Source: Cymodocea nodosa (lineage: Eukaryota; Streptophyta; Magnoliopsida; Alismatales; Cymodoceaceae). From it: a stretch of DNA of 64,000 bases. The stretch is from positions 6,358,501-6,422,500 of the forward strand of contig CM072344.1 of NCBI GenBank assembly GCA_036874045.1, given 5' to 3'. This document shows, one piece after another, positions 47,269-59,757 of this stretch (positions are counted from its first letter, which is position 1; the number at the start of each line of letters is the position of its first letter). The position numbers and the translations under genes were made by a program. The notes under the pieces are model-generated. The model was not told the DNA's origin, did not search any database, and was given only the letters and a program-made list of their open reading frames with translations.

Positions 47269-48848
47269 AATGCTTAAACTCCACAAAAAGATAAACATTA
47301 TTGATGATGTTGTTCACCTCATAGATATTATATACTTATCATAAATATCTAAGTAATATCTAAACTACTGCTTAAGATACTATGTATTTATTGTAAAATC
47401 ATAGTAGTATCTTATTGATTTTAAGTAGTTTATCAATTTTAATGGTTTTTACGATTTTAAATGAAAGTGTAAATGAAAAACATTAAATACTTCTAAAATT
47501 CTGAAAGTTTGATTAAGTGTTTTCTTTGAATCGAGGAAAGTGCATATGATCATGCACAAATTTGACTAAATTAATTAAACTTGTAGAATAATTTATATGT
47601 AACTCATCTTAAATTGTTAATCAAAAGTATAAGCTTATTGAAACTGATTCATATTTTCAGTAAAATCATAGAAGTAGAAATTGTATGAGATTTGTGTTTT
47701 ACTGCATTTGTATTAATGGAATACATATATATTGTGCTTAAAATGAAAAGTGCTTACAAAGTGAAAATCTTTGAGAGTTTATTGATCAGTTTGATCACGA
47801 GCCTTTTGTACTTGAGCAAATAAGTATGTAAGGATTGTTGTCCTCAAAAAGGATTCTTTAAATCTGGCAACCTAAGGTCCTGATCAGATCTGGGATTGTT
47901 GATTGAAAGCTCATTACATAGGTACATTAGAAAGCTCTTGTATGATTCAAGCTTTTCAAACTAAGTTTTAAAGAAAATTATCAATAGTTACTGTTTTGAA
48001 AAGAAAAAATTGTTTCATTAATTACAGATATCTTTGAATCGAATATAGTTTCTACCAATATGACTACTGATTTATTGAATCAACATTAGTACTTTTGAAA
48101 ATGTTTATTTGAGATACATTCTTTTATTCTCCTTGAATTAATCATATTGAGTTCAAAGTTGTGTTTTGATTCATATACAGTAGGAATTAATTCTAGAAAT
48201 CATTTTTGTTGAATTCAGAATAACAGAAGTTTTTGAAAAGAAAATTTAAAAGTCTAGTTATACTTAACATCTATTGTTATACAAGTATATTTTGTATGTT
48301 ATTGAATATATAAGAAGTATATTTGTAGGGGGGATTAACAATGTCCAAAACAGATTAATATAATTCAGAATACAAATCTTGGTTAATCTGAATTAAAGTC
48401 CTCTTAAGATCTTGATGAAACAATTTAAAAAGACAAACAAACTATTTTAGATTCATGAGACGAGAATGTTAGAATAGTTTACAATGTTCTCAAGATAATG
48501 TTAAGTATAGCATGTGTGTTGTCTTCAGAAGATTTCAATTGAAAGCATTCGAATTTTTGTTAAGTGTACTAACTGAACGTTATGTTATATAAGGTAACGT
48601 GTAAAACTACCTCTAGACAGTGTTTTACTCGTTAGGTTAGTTAACTCAATGAGTTATACTTGAATATTTCAGGTATCTTGATTGAATAAACTTTATTCAA
48701 TATTCATTTAAAATCCAAACCTGACTTCTATACACGTTGAGTTATTTGCCTAAAACCCTATTTAAACACTTATTACATGGGCACTTAGGTTATTCGTAAA
48801 CTTTGTCAAGAAAGTCTTTCCCACTTGTTGCTGTTACAACCTGCGACG
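47269..48848 (+). other. Copia-3 post-pol spacer
   Basis: Non-coding, uninterrupted version of the spacer in copia-1. About 47345-48430 aligns with the gypsy 3' spacers; about 48430-48848 has no gypsy match seen. The last 250 bp before the extra ORF contain GTTGAGTTA-type motifs near 48640 and 48737. Confidence 0.8.
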
Positions 48849-51111
48849 ATGGTCTCCAAGTTTTACAAAGGTTGTGGCAGAGGAAAAGGCAAAAGTAGAG
48901 GAGATGCAAAAGGAAAAGAAATAGATACTAATGAAGTTCCACGCACTTGATTCAAGAAAATACTTCGAGTGGACAAAAGGTTAGTAGAAATTTATAGAGA
49001 TTACTTCTTTCCTCAAGGTATACTAGATGAAGTTAGACAAGAGCTTCAAAATACTAATGAAAATATTACATATATGGGTATTCGAAGTAAATATGATAGA
49101 GAATACAGAATGAAATGTGCTGAAATTGACTTTCTCGAGCAGTATGCAAGATATTTGGAAAAAGGTGTAGGTACATCAACTAGAATTCCTAAAATACCAA
49201 TAAACGGTACAAGACTACATGCATTTGAGGAAGAGCATGAATCAGCTATCCCTACCCCTTTATATTCAAAACAAGTAGAATCACATATTGTTGTAGATAA
49301 AAGAAAAGTTGACAGTCTTCGAAAGGCTATAGTAATAGAAAGTGCTTTTGAAGAATTAAAGCAAAAAACTTTTTTGGAGCAATTTGAAAAGAAAATTGCA
49401 ATACTTAAAGAGGAGAAACAGAAATGTTATAGAAGAAGAAAAGTTAGAAAAATTATGTCTATAGAAACAAAGTCTATTGGAAAAGGACAATCGAATGAAC
49501 ATTTATTTCCAAAGGACAATGTATGTCTAGACTTTGTACCTTACAGTGCATCTGATAAACTCATCAGTTCCGAGCATACTGAAATTGATGAAGATAATGA
49601 GACTTTTTTTTCTCTTGCTAGAAAACTTGAGAAGAAATCCAAGTCAAATATGAGCTCAAGTTTTTCTATTAGTACAAGTCCTGATGATGTAGAAATTGAC
49701 AAATCAAAGCATCAAGCAACTAACATTGAACAACTTATTGCAGATATAATTGACAATGTTGAGGCAGTAACTAGTTCATAGGCTGAATTGTCTGGAGTAG
49801 CAGATATTGAAAACGTTAAGACTCCAGAAGAGCTAAACATCAACCAACCTTCTTTAGAATCTATAGAAGTAGAGTGTGAGAATTCACATGTACTTGAAAT
49901 TGAACTATCTATTGTAGAAATTGAAAAATTACAGATAGATACACAGGCTGATGAATTTGTGCAAAATTTGAACTCGGTATTTTCTATAGAAACTGAACAA
50001 ATGAATGTGGCGGATATTGAAAATGTTTCTTACACTGTTGAAGTTGAAGAATCAAGTATACATACGCAGCTTCAAGAAAATATTTTGATAGAGGAACAAC
50101 ATGACATTCATTTTGAAGAAGAAGTTCTTGAAGATGAATTAAACTCTAAATCACGGCTTCAGGTATCACCTTCTTTATGTACAGTATTACAAATTCAAGG
50201 AAATTCAATTTATTTTAGATCTGAGGAAGCATTGCAGAAATACAATAATCTGATTACATATCAAATCCTGCATGCTAAACCAATAAAATTTAGAAATTTG
50301 ATTGATATGAAAGATTTATTTGAGTATCAAGGCCTCATTCAATTCTTGCCAGTTGAAACAAAATGGAAGCAATATAAAGAGCTTATTGCATCTTTTTACA
50401 GCAATCTAGTCAAGAATGAAAATACTCTAAAAACTCAAATAAATAAATAGGAGTTCATATTGTCTCCTGAGTTAATTTTTGAAATTTTGGGATTAAAGAA
50501 TGAAGGTGTTGTTGTTACAAACAGATTTGACATGATTAGACAACTGGAATGGGACATTCAGTCTTTATCAAATATTCTAGATGTATATTCTGAAATGAGA
50601 TTAATGGAAAATCAGAATGCAGAGGCAATGTTTATTACAAATATATTGCATGCCAATTTATTTCAGAGAGTTGGACACAATATAGAAGTCAGCAGAAGTT
50701 ATTTATATGCAACTTATGGTCTGCTGAATAGAATTCAAATCAATTGGTTTGATGTTTTTACTTCTCAACTACAGTATGAGTTCAAAGTTATTTTTTGGTG
50801 ATGTTGTATGTAGAATCCTTGCAAGCCAATTGAATTTATCTGATTGGCCCTCCGAAACTAAAGGCATGAGAGCTTTTAGTATAAAAGATTTGCAAAAATT
50901 CCAAGCTTTGCATCAACCTCATCAACAACAACCAACAGATTCTATAGAACAAATTCGACCACAACACCCAAGTTATTCAGTTCAAGTAGAACAGCAAACC
51001 TAGATACCTCCTGACCTAGATGATGTACTTAACGACATCAAAAATGATATTAGGCATCTAGGAGATAAAATCTGTAATGCTATAAGTGATATACTTCGGA
51101 GGAATAGATAA
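48849..51111 (+). pseudogene. Copia-3 env-position ORF, near full length
   Basis: About 754 codons from ATG 48849 (MVSKFYKGCGRGKGK, a basic start) to TAA 51109-51111. Residues 45-180 are charged and partly helical (DEVRQELQNTNENI, LEQFEKKIAILKEEK). Residues 310-440 are acidic. Residues about 460-655 form the domain shared with gypsy: KDLFEYQGL (codon 488, base 50310), YKELIASFYSNL, LIFEILGLKNEG, RIQINWFDVF (codon 628), then KLFFGDVV. A Gln/Pro-rich tail follows. Breaks: TGA near 48951, TAG 49779, TAG 50448, a 2-base loss near 50775, TAG 51001. No signal peptide or membrane segment is visible. It resembles Transposase_32 by layout, from memory. Confidence 0.85.
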
Positions 51112-51621
51112 CTACTTGTTTGCTTGTATCTGAATACAAAATGTAATGTTTGTATTCATTATTTGATTCATTGAACAATACATTTTTTTCTATAAATGGT
51201 TACCATTCTTATTATTATTTATAGAAAGCATTGTTGTAAATATATCTCTTACCATATATTCTATGTAATTATCTTTTTGATTAATGACAAAAAGGGGGAG
51301 AAATGTTATATAAAAAAAAAATGATTATGATTTTAAATTGCATATAGTATAAAGGGAGATGATATTTATGGTTATTGTAATCTGACAGATGATAATGTAA
51401 TCTGAAAGGTAGAGAAATGATACTTATATAATTATTAACATTTGAAAGTTTTATTTTTGAGAGGTGAAATTTACACAAACAATAGAAATAAGCTTAAGTG
51501 AACTTAAGTCAACAAACTTGTTTGTTGAATTAAAAATTAACCCAGCAAAGGTGCTTTGTTGAGTTAAATATATTTCATAATTGATTTAATATGGTTGTGT
51601 CATCATCAAAAAGGGGGAGAT
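51112..51621 (+). other. Copia-3 3' untranslated region with two polypurine tracts
   Basis: Tracts AAAAAGGGGGAGA at 51289-51301 and 51608-51620, each in the context ATCA or GACA. The downstream one adjoins the LTR. No ORF. Confidence 0.85.
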
Positions 51622-53168
51622 TGTTGAGTATTTTGTTTTGATGATGTCTACTGAATAAAAATAATCATATTTGCTCAATTACTATTGCTTGTGAAAAGAA
51701 ATTAAAATCATCAATTAATATAGAAAAAGCTTATTGATATAAATACTTGTCTATATTAGATCTGAAATTATACTAAGTTAATAACTACTCATTTCGTTGC
51801 ATTAATTTCACATTTAACTAAACGTTAAGTTAACGTGTGTGTTTATCGAAAAGCATGATATGTTTTAAAGTTATATTTTCTGTATCATGAACAGTGCACA
51901 TTTAGACAACTCGCTAAGTTAGAGTTTTGTTTGTATAGAGATCACGTGAGAACTCGTTAAGTTAGAGGCTTAAATGTTAAAATAGGTCACGTGAGAACTC
52001 GTTGAGTTAGTGAGCAAAAGAAGAGACAAACTCGTTAAGTTAGTGTTGTACACGTGGTGAAATTATAAATTACGAATGTTATATTGTATCACGTGAGGTG
52101 CACATATTTAACTCGTTAAGTTAACATAACTAAATGTGTTGAGTTGCTATATTGAACACTAAGGCAATGCATTAGGTTAGCGTTATAAACTTAAGTTGTT
52201 ATTTTTTAACATGGTAAAATTCTTATTATAAAAACCTTAGTTTATTACTGGTTCGTTGAGTTATCGTAACACAATGGAGATAGTTCGTTGAGTTATCCGT
52301 AACACCACAGAGTTAGTTCGTTGAGTTAGCTACAATACTTGTTACGTGAGTTAGCATATGAGGAACTCGTTAAGTTAGAAACGTTAAGTTATATATATAC
52401 TTGTGTTACTCGTTTAGTTAACATTAAAGTAATGACTTCTTATTATACTTGATGAAAAATTTTGGACAAGAAAGTTTATTTTGTAGGAAATTTTTTAGAG
52501 ATCCAAGATTGATGATTAATGAAAATTTGAAATGTAAATGTGGGTCAGAACGTGTGTATTTCGATGAAGGAAAAAGAAAAGATGTGAAGAAGTGGAAAAC
52601 TGGTAGTGATTTAACGTGGAGGATATGCATGAAATAAAGATACAGTATAAAAGGCATAGAATTCTCGTTGATCAGTTATCCCTACACACCAAAAGAAAAA
52701 TCTTTTCAGGGATCAGAAACACCTCTTCAGGGAAAAGTTATCAGGTGGAAGAAAATTCAGTGAAGTATAAAAAGGTGAAATATATGTCACTGAAGATTTG
52801 AAGTATCAGGTGAAAGAAAATTCAGTGAAGCAAAAAAAGGGAAGATATATGTCACTGAAGAATTGCTGAAGAAGAAAGAGAAGAAGAAGAAGAAAGATCT
52901 CAAACAGGGAGAAATGTTTTAAATTCCATAAATTAGTTTTCTCTATTTGTAGTTATGAAATTGTATAGATGATACATGGTATCGAGATATAATTGCATCT
53001 ACAATTTCTTAGGAGAATTGAATTGTATATTGTAATTGAAACCTTGAATAAAAATAATTTTTTGAAAATAGTGTCTCAACTTGTTTTTGAGTTTTAAAGT
53101 TTCAATTATATTCAAAAATATTGAAAAACACAATTCACCCCCCTCTTGTGTAGCCATACGATCCTACA
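51622..53168 (+). repeat. Copia-3 3' LTR
   Basis: 1,547 bp, TGTTGAGT to CCTACA. The gypsy-like block is at about 51966-52190 and the TATA box at 52646-52654. It differs from the 5' LTR by several percent by eye. Confidence 0.92.
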
Positions 53169-53204
53169 TTAATTCTATTTTAATGCAATTCGCTTTCCTT
53201 TTTA

Positions 53205-54227
53205 GCTTGTAAACTTGTAGTATGTTATCAATACTAAATATAAGTGTATTTCCATTAATGAAATGAAATGTAGAAAGGGATCCTCTTCTGTTCCAAGATA
53301 ATGTAGCTGTTTCTATTTCTACATCTATTTCAACATATTCCTCTTCCTACTCCATTCATTTAGGTCTTTCACAATTCATATTTGAAATTTTCTCAATTCA
53401 TCCCACCATCTTATTAGACATAAAGTAGGATCATCATATTCATTATACCACATTCCTAATTGAATTTTATCATATTCTGTAGATGGTGGTTTAGCTATAT
53501 CACTCAGTATAGGCAACATTTCTATAAAATCATCAACATAACTATCTATGCTTACTATGTATAAATCAAATCTAAATGCAACTGATATATTTGTGACTAG
53601 ATATATATATCCATCAAGTATGACATGTATATTGTTAATTAAAGCTTTCTATCCTAGATATATCATAGTATTTTCAGTCCAAGATCTATTCAAAAAATCA
53701 TACACACTTAAGCATAAATCTTCAACCCAATTTCTAGTTGATCTCTAGTAATACTATTTTTCTGGAATGGTCAATTTTTTATCAGAAAAGATTAAAGCTG
53801 ACCCACAATTTTCAATTGGTACTTCAAATCTATTAGGCCTTCCTATATTCCATTCTTCTCTAGTGATAGGATTTCTAATCAAAATATCAGGTAGCAGAAT
53901 TGCATACCTTGGTTTGGTTCTGTAAATAATTAATCCTTCATCTATCCCCATAATATGAACTATTCCTTCTAATGTATTGGATGAAATTCCCATAGTTTCT
54001 TTCATATTTAGATATTCATAGTAGATTGAACTACGATTAAATGACTTCCATAAAAATCCATCTCTAATCTTAATCATTTTTACAGCTTGTAGTCCATGAA
54101 AATATTTTTCTTTGACACAGTCTTTGATTTCCTTCGATACACAACACAATCTGCACAGATCTTTAGTTGACAGGTTACTCAGTACTTCCCTCAGTGCATC
54201 CAGTGGTAATTTCATCAATTCCAACAT
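53205..54227 (-). pseudogene. Captured F-box protein gene, unit 2 copy
   Basis: Minus strand, ATG 54227. Residues about 5-45 are an F-box (MKLPLDALREVLSNLS, KDLCRLCCVSKEIKDCV). The next part carries LIRNPITREEWNIGRPN, typical of the associated domain of plant F-box proteins, and later VEDLCLSVYDFLNRSW and YNEYDDPTLCLIRWWDEL. About 340 codons in all, a usual size. Stops follow PEK (TAG near 53767) and recur later. Just upstream, TTATGTTATATAG ending near 54235 looks like a 3' splice acceptor, and GAGGGTAAGTAAG near 54286-54298 a donor, so a 5' UTR intron of about 60 bp may have come with the gene. Sense orientation relative to the element. Confidence 0.8.
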
Positions 54228-54441
54228 TTGTGATTCTATATAACATAAACAAAAATTTAATAGAGACAAAATTAACATGGCTACTTACTTACCCTCGTGG
54301 AGTTAGGTCATAACTCAACGAACTAAGTTCATTTAGTTAAGTAATAACTCTATGATATTACTAACTATAATTAAACTTACATTTTTTTTTATATATTTTT
54401 CTACTTACTATATTATACATAGTTACTTCAGTTTAACTACT
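54228..54441 (-). other. Spacer between second gag part and F-box gene, unit 2
   Basis: Holds the putative small intron (about 54235-54296) and inverted GTTGAGTTA / TAACTCAACG motifs near 54296-54345. Otherwise AT-rich and empty. Confidence 0.55.
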
Positions 54442-55789
54442 TCATTCAACTTCCCACCCATAAGAGGTATCAATTTCATTAACAGTTCTGTTGACAGGGT
54501 TAGGTACTGCTTGCATTGGCAATCCTCTAGTTGGTCTAACTTCCATTGATTCCTTCTATCTAGGGGGTATATTTCTACTCATATTTTGATTTTGAATGAC
54601 AACATTTCCAAATACAAGATCTAGACGATTGTTTAATTGTTGGATTATCTTTTCTAATTTCTCAATTCTAGATCCTTGTTGAATTAATGCTTCATAACTT
54701 ATATTTTTGTCATTTCTATTTTCTCCTCCCTAGAAATTATTGTTTCTCCAAGATAGATTCGGGTGATTTCTCCAATTAGGGTTATAAGAATTTTCAAAGT
54801 TATCTTTCTAGTTTCTAGCATAAATAATATCTAAGTCATTAATGTTTGCATTCTTTTCTACTAGTTTCTGATTTAATGATAACTCTTCTATTTTCTTTGT
54901 TAATTCAATTAATTTAACTTCAAGCATAGTGCTTGAATCTATTTCGTGCATTCCCCTTGGCAATATTCTTTTATTTGTAATAGCTTCAGCCAAGTTTTCC
55001 CACTTTGCAGTTCTTTTTACAATGTTTTCTAAATATGCCCATGCTTCTTCACTATACAGTTTTAAAAATCCATTCTGACAAGTAGATTCTAATAAAGATT
55101 TTGTTGAAACATCTATGCCTTCATAAATTATACCTATTAATTGTGCTTTACTCATTGCATGATGTGGACATTGAGTTAGTAAATCTTTAAATCTTTCAAA
55201 ATATTTCTAGAATGATTCTCCCTATTTTTGGCTACACATTAATATTTCCTTTTTCTTTTTAATCATTTGATGTGTTGGATAATATTTTTCTAGAAAAATA
55301 GAGCAAAATTCAATCCATGCAGAAATTGAATCAGGCGATAGAGTATATAACCATCTCTTAGTTGTGTCTTTTAAAGCAAAAGGGATATATCTAAGTTTAA
55401 TAGCATCTATACTCATGTTCGACATTTTCATCATTTGACAAACTTCGCTAAATTCTCTAAGGAAATAATAGGCATCCTCTCTTTCTAATCCATGAAAATG
55501 TGGCAATTGACTAATATAATTAGATTTCAATTCAAATCTATCTCCCATAGTTTGGCAATCGAATACATGAAGGTTCATCAACTAATTCAGAATACAGAAT
55601 TTCCCCTAATGGTTTTTCTACTAGAGCAGTCATATCTTCGTTCTCTTTTAAAGAAAGGTTAGCTACACCCCTAAGGATTTTGTTAAAGTCCAATTCAGAA
55701 AATATTTCAGTATGTCTCTATGTTGAGTAATCCTGTGTAGGTGTTCTTACTAATCATTTAGTGCTAGGAGAATGAATCCATGTGCTCAT
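54442..55789 (-). pseudogene. Second gag N-part lying after the env-position ORF, unit 2
   Basis: Minus strand from ATG 55789 (MSTWIHSPSTK, with a stop soon after) to TGA 54442-54444. In order: TPTQDYST, FSELDFNKILRGV, the gag core (FELKSNYISQLPHFHGL, FLREFSEVCQMMKM, KDTTKRWLYTLSPDSI), then NPNWRN, a coiled segment (QQLNNRLDLVF) and a tail RPTRGLPMQAVPNPVN. One net frameshift, near 55550. It has the same displaced position as in unit 1, so the order predates the split of the two units. The end looks like a true C-terminus rather than a cut, as a stop is kept at the same site in both copies. Confidence 0.82.
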
Positions 55790-56778
55790 AAACTCTTAAC
55801 ATAAAGTAAAATAGCAGAAGATTAATTACATACTAGTTTGAAGCTTTATATTCAGTAAATAGTTGTTGATGGATGAAGTTGAATTAGCTGCTTCTCCTTC
55901 TAGTTTCCCAACAAATTTCCTTTTCTTTCAAAAGTGCTGTAACTTGTAAATAACATGCTATTCTATATTTATAATGCATGTCCATAAAGTAAATGAATCT
56001 CGTTGTAAAAATGTGTCTTGTAACGTGTAGTGTGGTTCCTATTTTTATGGGTACGTGTGCCACTTCTAATTTCAAATTTCAGTAACTGCTAAACCCATGA
56101 AGTTTCGTTCGTGGCTAAAAGAATAACTGTTTAGCTTAATCCACAAACTAACCTTGTTGAGTTACAGTTAACTCAACGGACTAGCTTCGATTACTTTCGC
56201 TAATTCCACGGACTAACTTCGTTGAGTTACAGATAACTCAACGGAGTGACCTTATATTATATTATTGACCTCGTGGAGTCAATGTTAACTCAACGAACTT
56301 ACTTCGTTAAGTTAATACTTAGCAAATTTCTAAAACTTACTCCTCGTATTAACTTCTATATTTTTTTTCTCTCCTACATTTTTTCAACTCAAATAAAGTT
56401 AAATACATGTCATTACTGCAGTGTTCTAATTAAAACTCATTTAAATCTGATTATGATATGTATATTTAACTTACAGTTCATTTCCTGTTATGCAGAATTT
56501 ACATTTTACTTTGTAGCATGCAGATATATTCAGACATTAACCAATTATCATGCATTTAACCATGTGCTTTAAAATTTTTATAAATCTTTTAAACAGTTTT
56601 GCACATTGTTTAAACAGCTATATAATATTCAAGATAGTTCATCCATTACATCATTCATTCTCAAACATGAATGCAAAAACATCTGAAAAACATACATTCA
56701 TTTATATGAATAGTTTACATGACAATCAATCAGATATTTTTCATACAAATATAAGTACAAGTAGACAAACAATACAAT
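55790..56778 (-). other. Spacer between env-position ORF and second gag part, unit 2
   Basis: No gene. CGTTGAGTTA (56220-56229) faces TAACTCAACG (56234-56243) as a perfect 10-bp stem with a 4-base loop; further pairs lie at 56155-56180 and 56285-56315. TATA-like ATTATAAATATAG lies near 55965 on the minus strand. Confidence 0.65.
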
Positions 56779-59032
56779 TTAATCTTTCTTCCTAAGTTCA
56801 TCTACTTCCTTCTGGAGTTTTTCTAATTGTTGCTCTAATTGATTTATCCTTTCTACAACTCCTGTAATTCCTCTAGAAGGATCAGCAATCTCTACAGCAG
56901 CATAATTTCTATACTCTTTCACTAAAATGGTTCTTGATCTTATCCTTTTGGATGCCTATTTTGTGAAATCAATACTGTCCACCATCAATAGTGGAATCAA
57001 ATCTCCATAAAAAAGTTTCTTCTTTACTACTCTCAATTTGGAGATAAAAACTGCAGACCAATTAATCTGAATTCTTTTCACAACTGCATATGTGGCCCAT
57101 TTGACAAATTGACTCAGTTCTATATCATAGCCTTGTCGTTGGTAGACATTTTTAATCAAAATGTTAGCTATCATGTGTGTTTTACCATTTAAGTGCTTTA
57201 GTCTATTTAATAATGGCACACTAGGATTGATAGCTAAACAATCCTTTATTATCTGTTGTGTCCACTCGACTGCAATTGTGCTTTCCAGAATTTCTAGTCC
57301 TTCATTCTTCAGTCCTAAAATGTTGTGGAGAAGCTTTGGTGTTATCTCTATACATCAACTTGCTCTATGTTGGAAATTAATCCACTTTCTCCTTCTCTTA
57401 AATTTGCATAGAAGTAGGGCACTAGATTCTCATATACTACATGCCCTCTCTCTTTAGAAATAAACTACAGCAGACCTTGGAACTCAAATAAATCCTTAAT
57501 TTCTTGCATCCCATCCCAATTTACTAGTCTACTATAAATGATATCATAACCCTTAATCTCTCGATATTTATTATATGCTTACTGACTCCAAAAGTGTACT
57601 TCATTTAAAATTGTTACTTCAGTCGGGTCAGGAATGTGAATTTGTTGCTCTAGAGGGGTTTGTTCTTGAACTTCCTCTTCCATGTGCTGAACTTGCATTG
57701 ACTAAAAATGCTCTAGAGATTCCCGCATTTTTGCTTGTACTTCTGTCTATGGTGGTGAGCTGGCATAACTCTCCACTCTATCTTGAATTCTTTCTAAAAT
57801 TTGTTGAAGAGTTTCTTGCTCTTCAATGGAATCTGTCGAGTTATTTCTTTCCATATGTACTTGTTCAGCTTCTTGTTCAGTTTCTTCTTTTTCTTCTTCC
57901 TCTTGACTACCAATCTGCATTGTCACTATTCTTTCTGATTCTGTGGTAGATTGGGATGGAGTTACAAGCAAATCAGCTTCTGCCCTAATTTTTGTTTGTT
58001 TTGTTTGTACAAGCTGTAGATTAGTTTCAGCCTGTTTTTCTTTTTCTCTTTGCTCTTGCTGTTGCTGCTCCTACTCCTCCTCAGAATCAGAGAGTAGGTT
58101 TACAAAAATTACCTCTACAGGCCCTACTAATATTTGTATCTCAATTTTAATCTCTTCTTGATGTTTAGGCACTATCTCTTTTCCTTTCCTTTCTCTGATT
58201 AATTGTGTCTAGTCTTCCTCTTCTTCTTTTGAGATTAAATCTACAAAAATGGGCTCTACAGGCCTTTGAGTTGTAGGTACTAACTCTTCCTGTTTAACTT
58301 TTTCTATAATTGCTGGTCTCGAAGGACTAGCTTCAGCTCTTCTTGTAGTAGGTCTGGTAGTGGCTTCTTGATGTTGTTCAACTTTAATTTTATATTAGGC
58401 CTTCAACTTTTCTACAGCCCTCTTTTTGCACCGTGCATCAAAGACCAGATGTGCTATAGCTACTGCCAACTCTTCTGGTTCTCCTTGGTCTTTTCCAATT
58501 TGAACCAGTTCTTGAAATTCTCTTAATTCTTCCTCAGTAGAAGGCCCCAAAATTTCTGCTCTTTCTAACAACCTTGGTGGTGGAACTGAAGGTCTGGGTT
58601 GCTGTTCCTCAAGGACAAGTCTTTCAACAATCGATTCCTCTTATTCTTCAATTGCTCATTCATCAGTTCCTTTCCTTTGTTGCTCCCAGATTGCCCTCTA
58701 AGCCCATCACCTATGCGTGTTTTGAACTAGAGTCGGGACTTACGTTGGATCAATTCTAGGGCAACTTCGTTATTTGGTCTGATTTTTCTCTCTCTGTTTA
58801 CAGCAACTTCCATTGCTACTTTGATTCTCATTTCCATTATCTGAGGTATTTGTATACCTAAACCTACTAACACTTTCCTCTAGTAGAAAAGGTCAAATTC
58901 TACCTTTTGTAGCCCTTTTTCCCTCGTCGTATTTCTGATCTTCTACCTTGTGTGCCATTCTTCCGAATCTTTAAGAAATTCTGACGTGTCAACTACGTTC
59001 TCCCAAAATTCTAGTGTCATCTTTGTCATCAT
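56779..59032 (-). pseudogene. Env-position ORF of gypsy unit 2
   Basis: Minus strand from ATG 59032 (MMTKMTLEFWE) to TAA 56779-56781. Same plan as unit 1: N-terminal part with EEWHT and VNRERKIRPNNEVALEL, E/Q-rich middle, shared C-terminal domain (MIANILIKNVYQRQG, ATYAVVKRIQINW near 57060-57100, KKLFYGDLIP), and a zipper tail (RINQLEQQLEKLQKEVDEL). Stops near 58943, 58880 and 58735 and frame changes in the middle break it. RIQINW is identical to the copia-3 string. Plus-strand ORFs over this region are shadows. Confidence 0.82.
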
Positions 59033-59757
59033 GGAGTTACGAAACAGAACGAAATCGCTCTGATCTCTACTGTTCTAAGTTCTAAATGATTCTACGGATA
59101 ATGCCCCCAAACCCTAAGTTTAGTATAAATAAGCCCTAAGTTTAAGCGGGTAATCGGGTCATTTCCCACGCAAAACTCTTGCTCTCTCATCTACCTCTCC
59201 GTGGAGTTACAGTTAACTCCACGGACTTAGTCTGTGGACTTAACTACAATACTCCATTGAGTTATAGTTAACTCAACAGGGTAAACTCGCTAACTTATCC
59301 TAGACTCAACGGACTAAGTTCGTTGAGTTAAGTGTAACTCAATGGACTTTTCGTAAAGTTATATCTAATAAAAATACTTAAAATAATAATTTTTACTTTG
59401 GTCAAGACCGAAGACTTTCCAGTCTAACCAACTCTTAATTTTCCAATATTTTAACATTTTGATCAAACTGTTATATTCCTCGGTTGAACGAAAATTAAAT
59501 ATTTTCTTTTTTTCTTACCGGTTGAACAGATGCTATACTTCGATAAAACTGACATTTTTATTAAATATAATATATAGATTTCTTATGTTTTTATGTTTCG
59601 ATGAGACCGATGGATCTTGTTGGTTGAACCGCAATGATTTTTTTCTTTTAAAATATGTTTTGGTAAAACCGATAATTACTTTCAATTGAACCGTGGCTAT
59701 GTTTAAAAAAAATTTAATTATTATTATTATTTTTATATATACTTAAAAAATTTCTTA
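59033..59757 (-). other. Spacer between pol and env-position ORF, unit 2
   Basis: Holds a perfect 11-bp stem CCGTGGAGTTA (59199-59209) / TAACTCCACGG (59214-59224) and further motif copies to 59345, then the CGGTTGAACCG-type repeat (59450-59700). Non-coding. Confidence 0.65.

Larger units (their letters stand above)
40167..53168 (+). mobile_element. Copia-3: Sirevirus-like Ty1/copia retrotransposon, inactivated
   Basis: 13,002 bp with perfect target duplication TTAAT (40162-40166 and 53169-53173). Same family as copia-1 but another LTR subfamily. It keeps a nearly full-length env-position ORF. It interrupts unit 2 just beyond the F-box gene; sequence before and after joins as in unit 1 near 25245. 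Confidence 0.92.

Noticed and set aside
48849-51111. Naming the extra ORF a retroviral envelope
   Set aside because: Only position supports it; no signal peptide, membrane segment or cleavage site was seen.
52424-52657. Opposed ORFs at 52424-52657 and 52449-52801 in the copia-3 3' LTR
   Set aside because: LTR sequence upstream of and around the TATA box; not kept open in the other LTRs of the family.
55815-55835. Short intron between GTATGTAATTAATC and the gag start at 55789
   Set aside because: The space to the nearest acceptor is about 40 bases, too short for a plant intron; kept only as a splice-like site.
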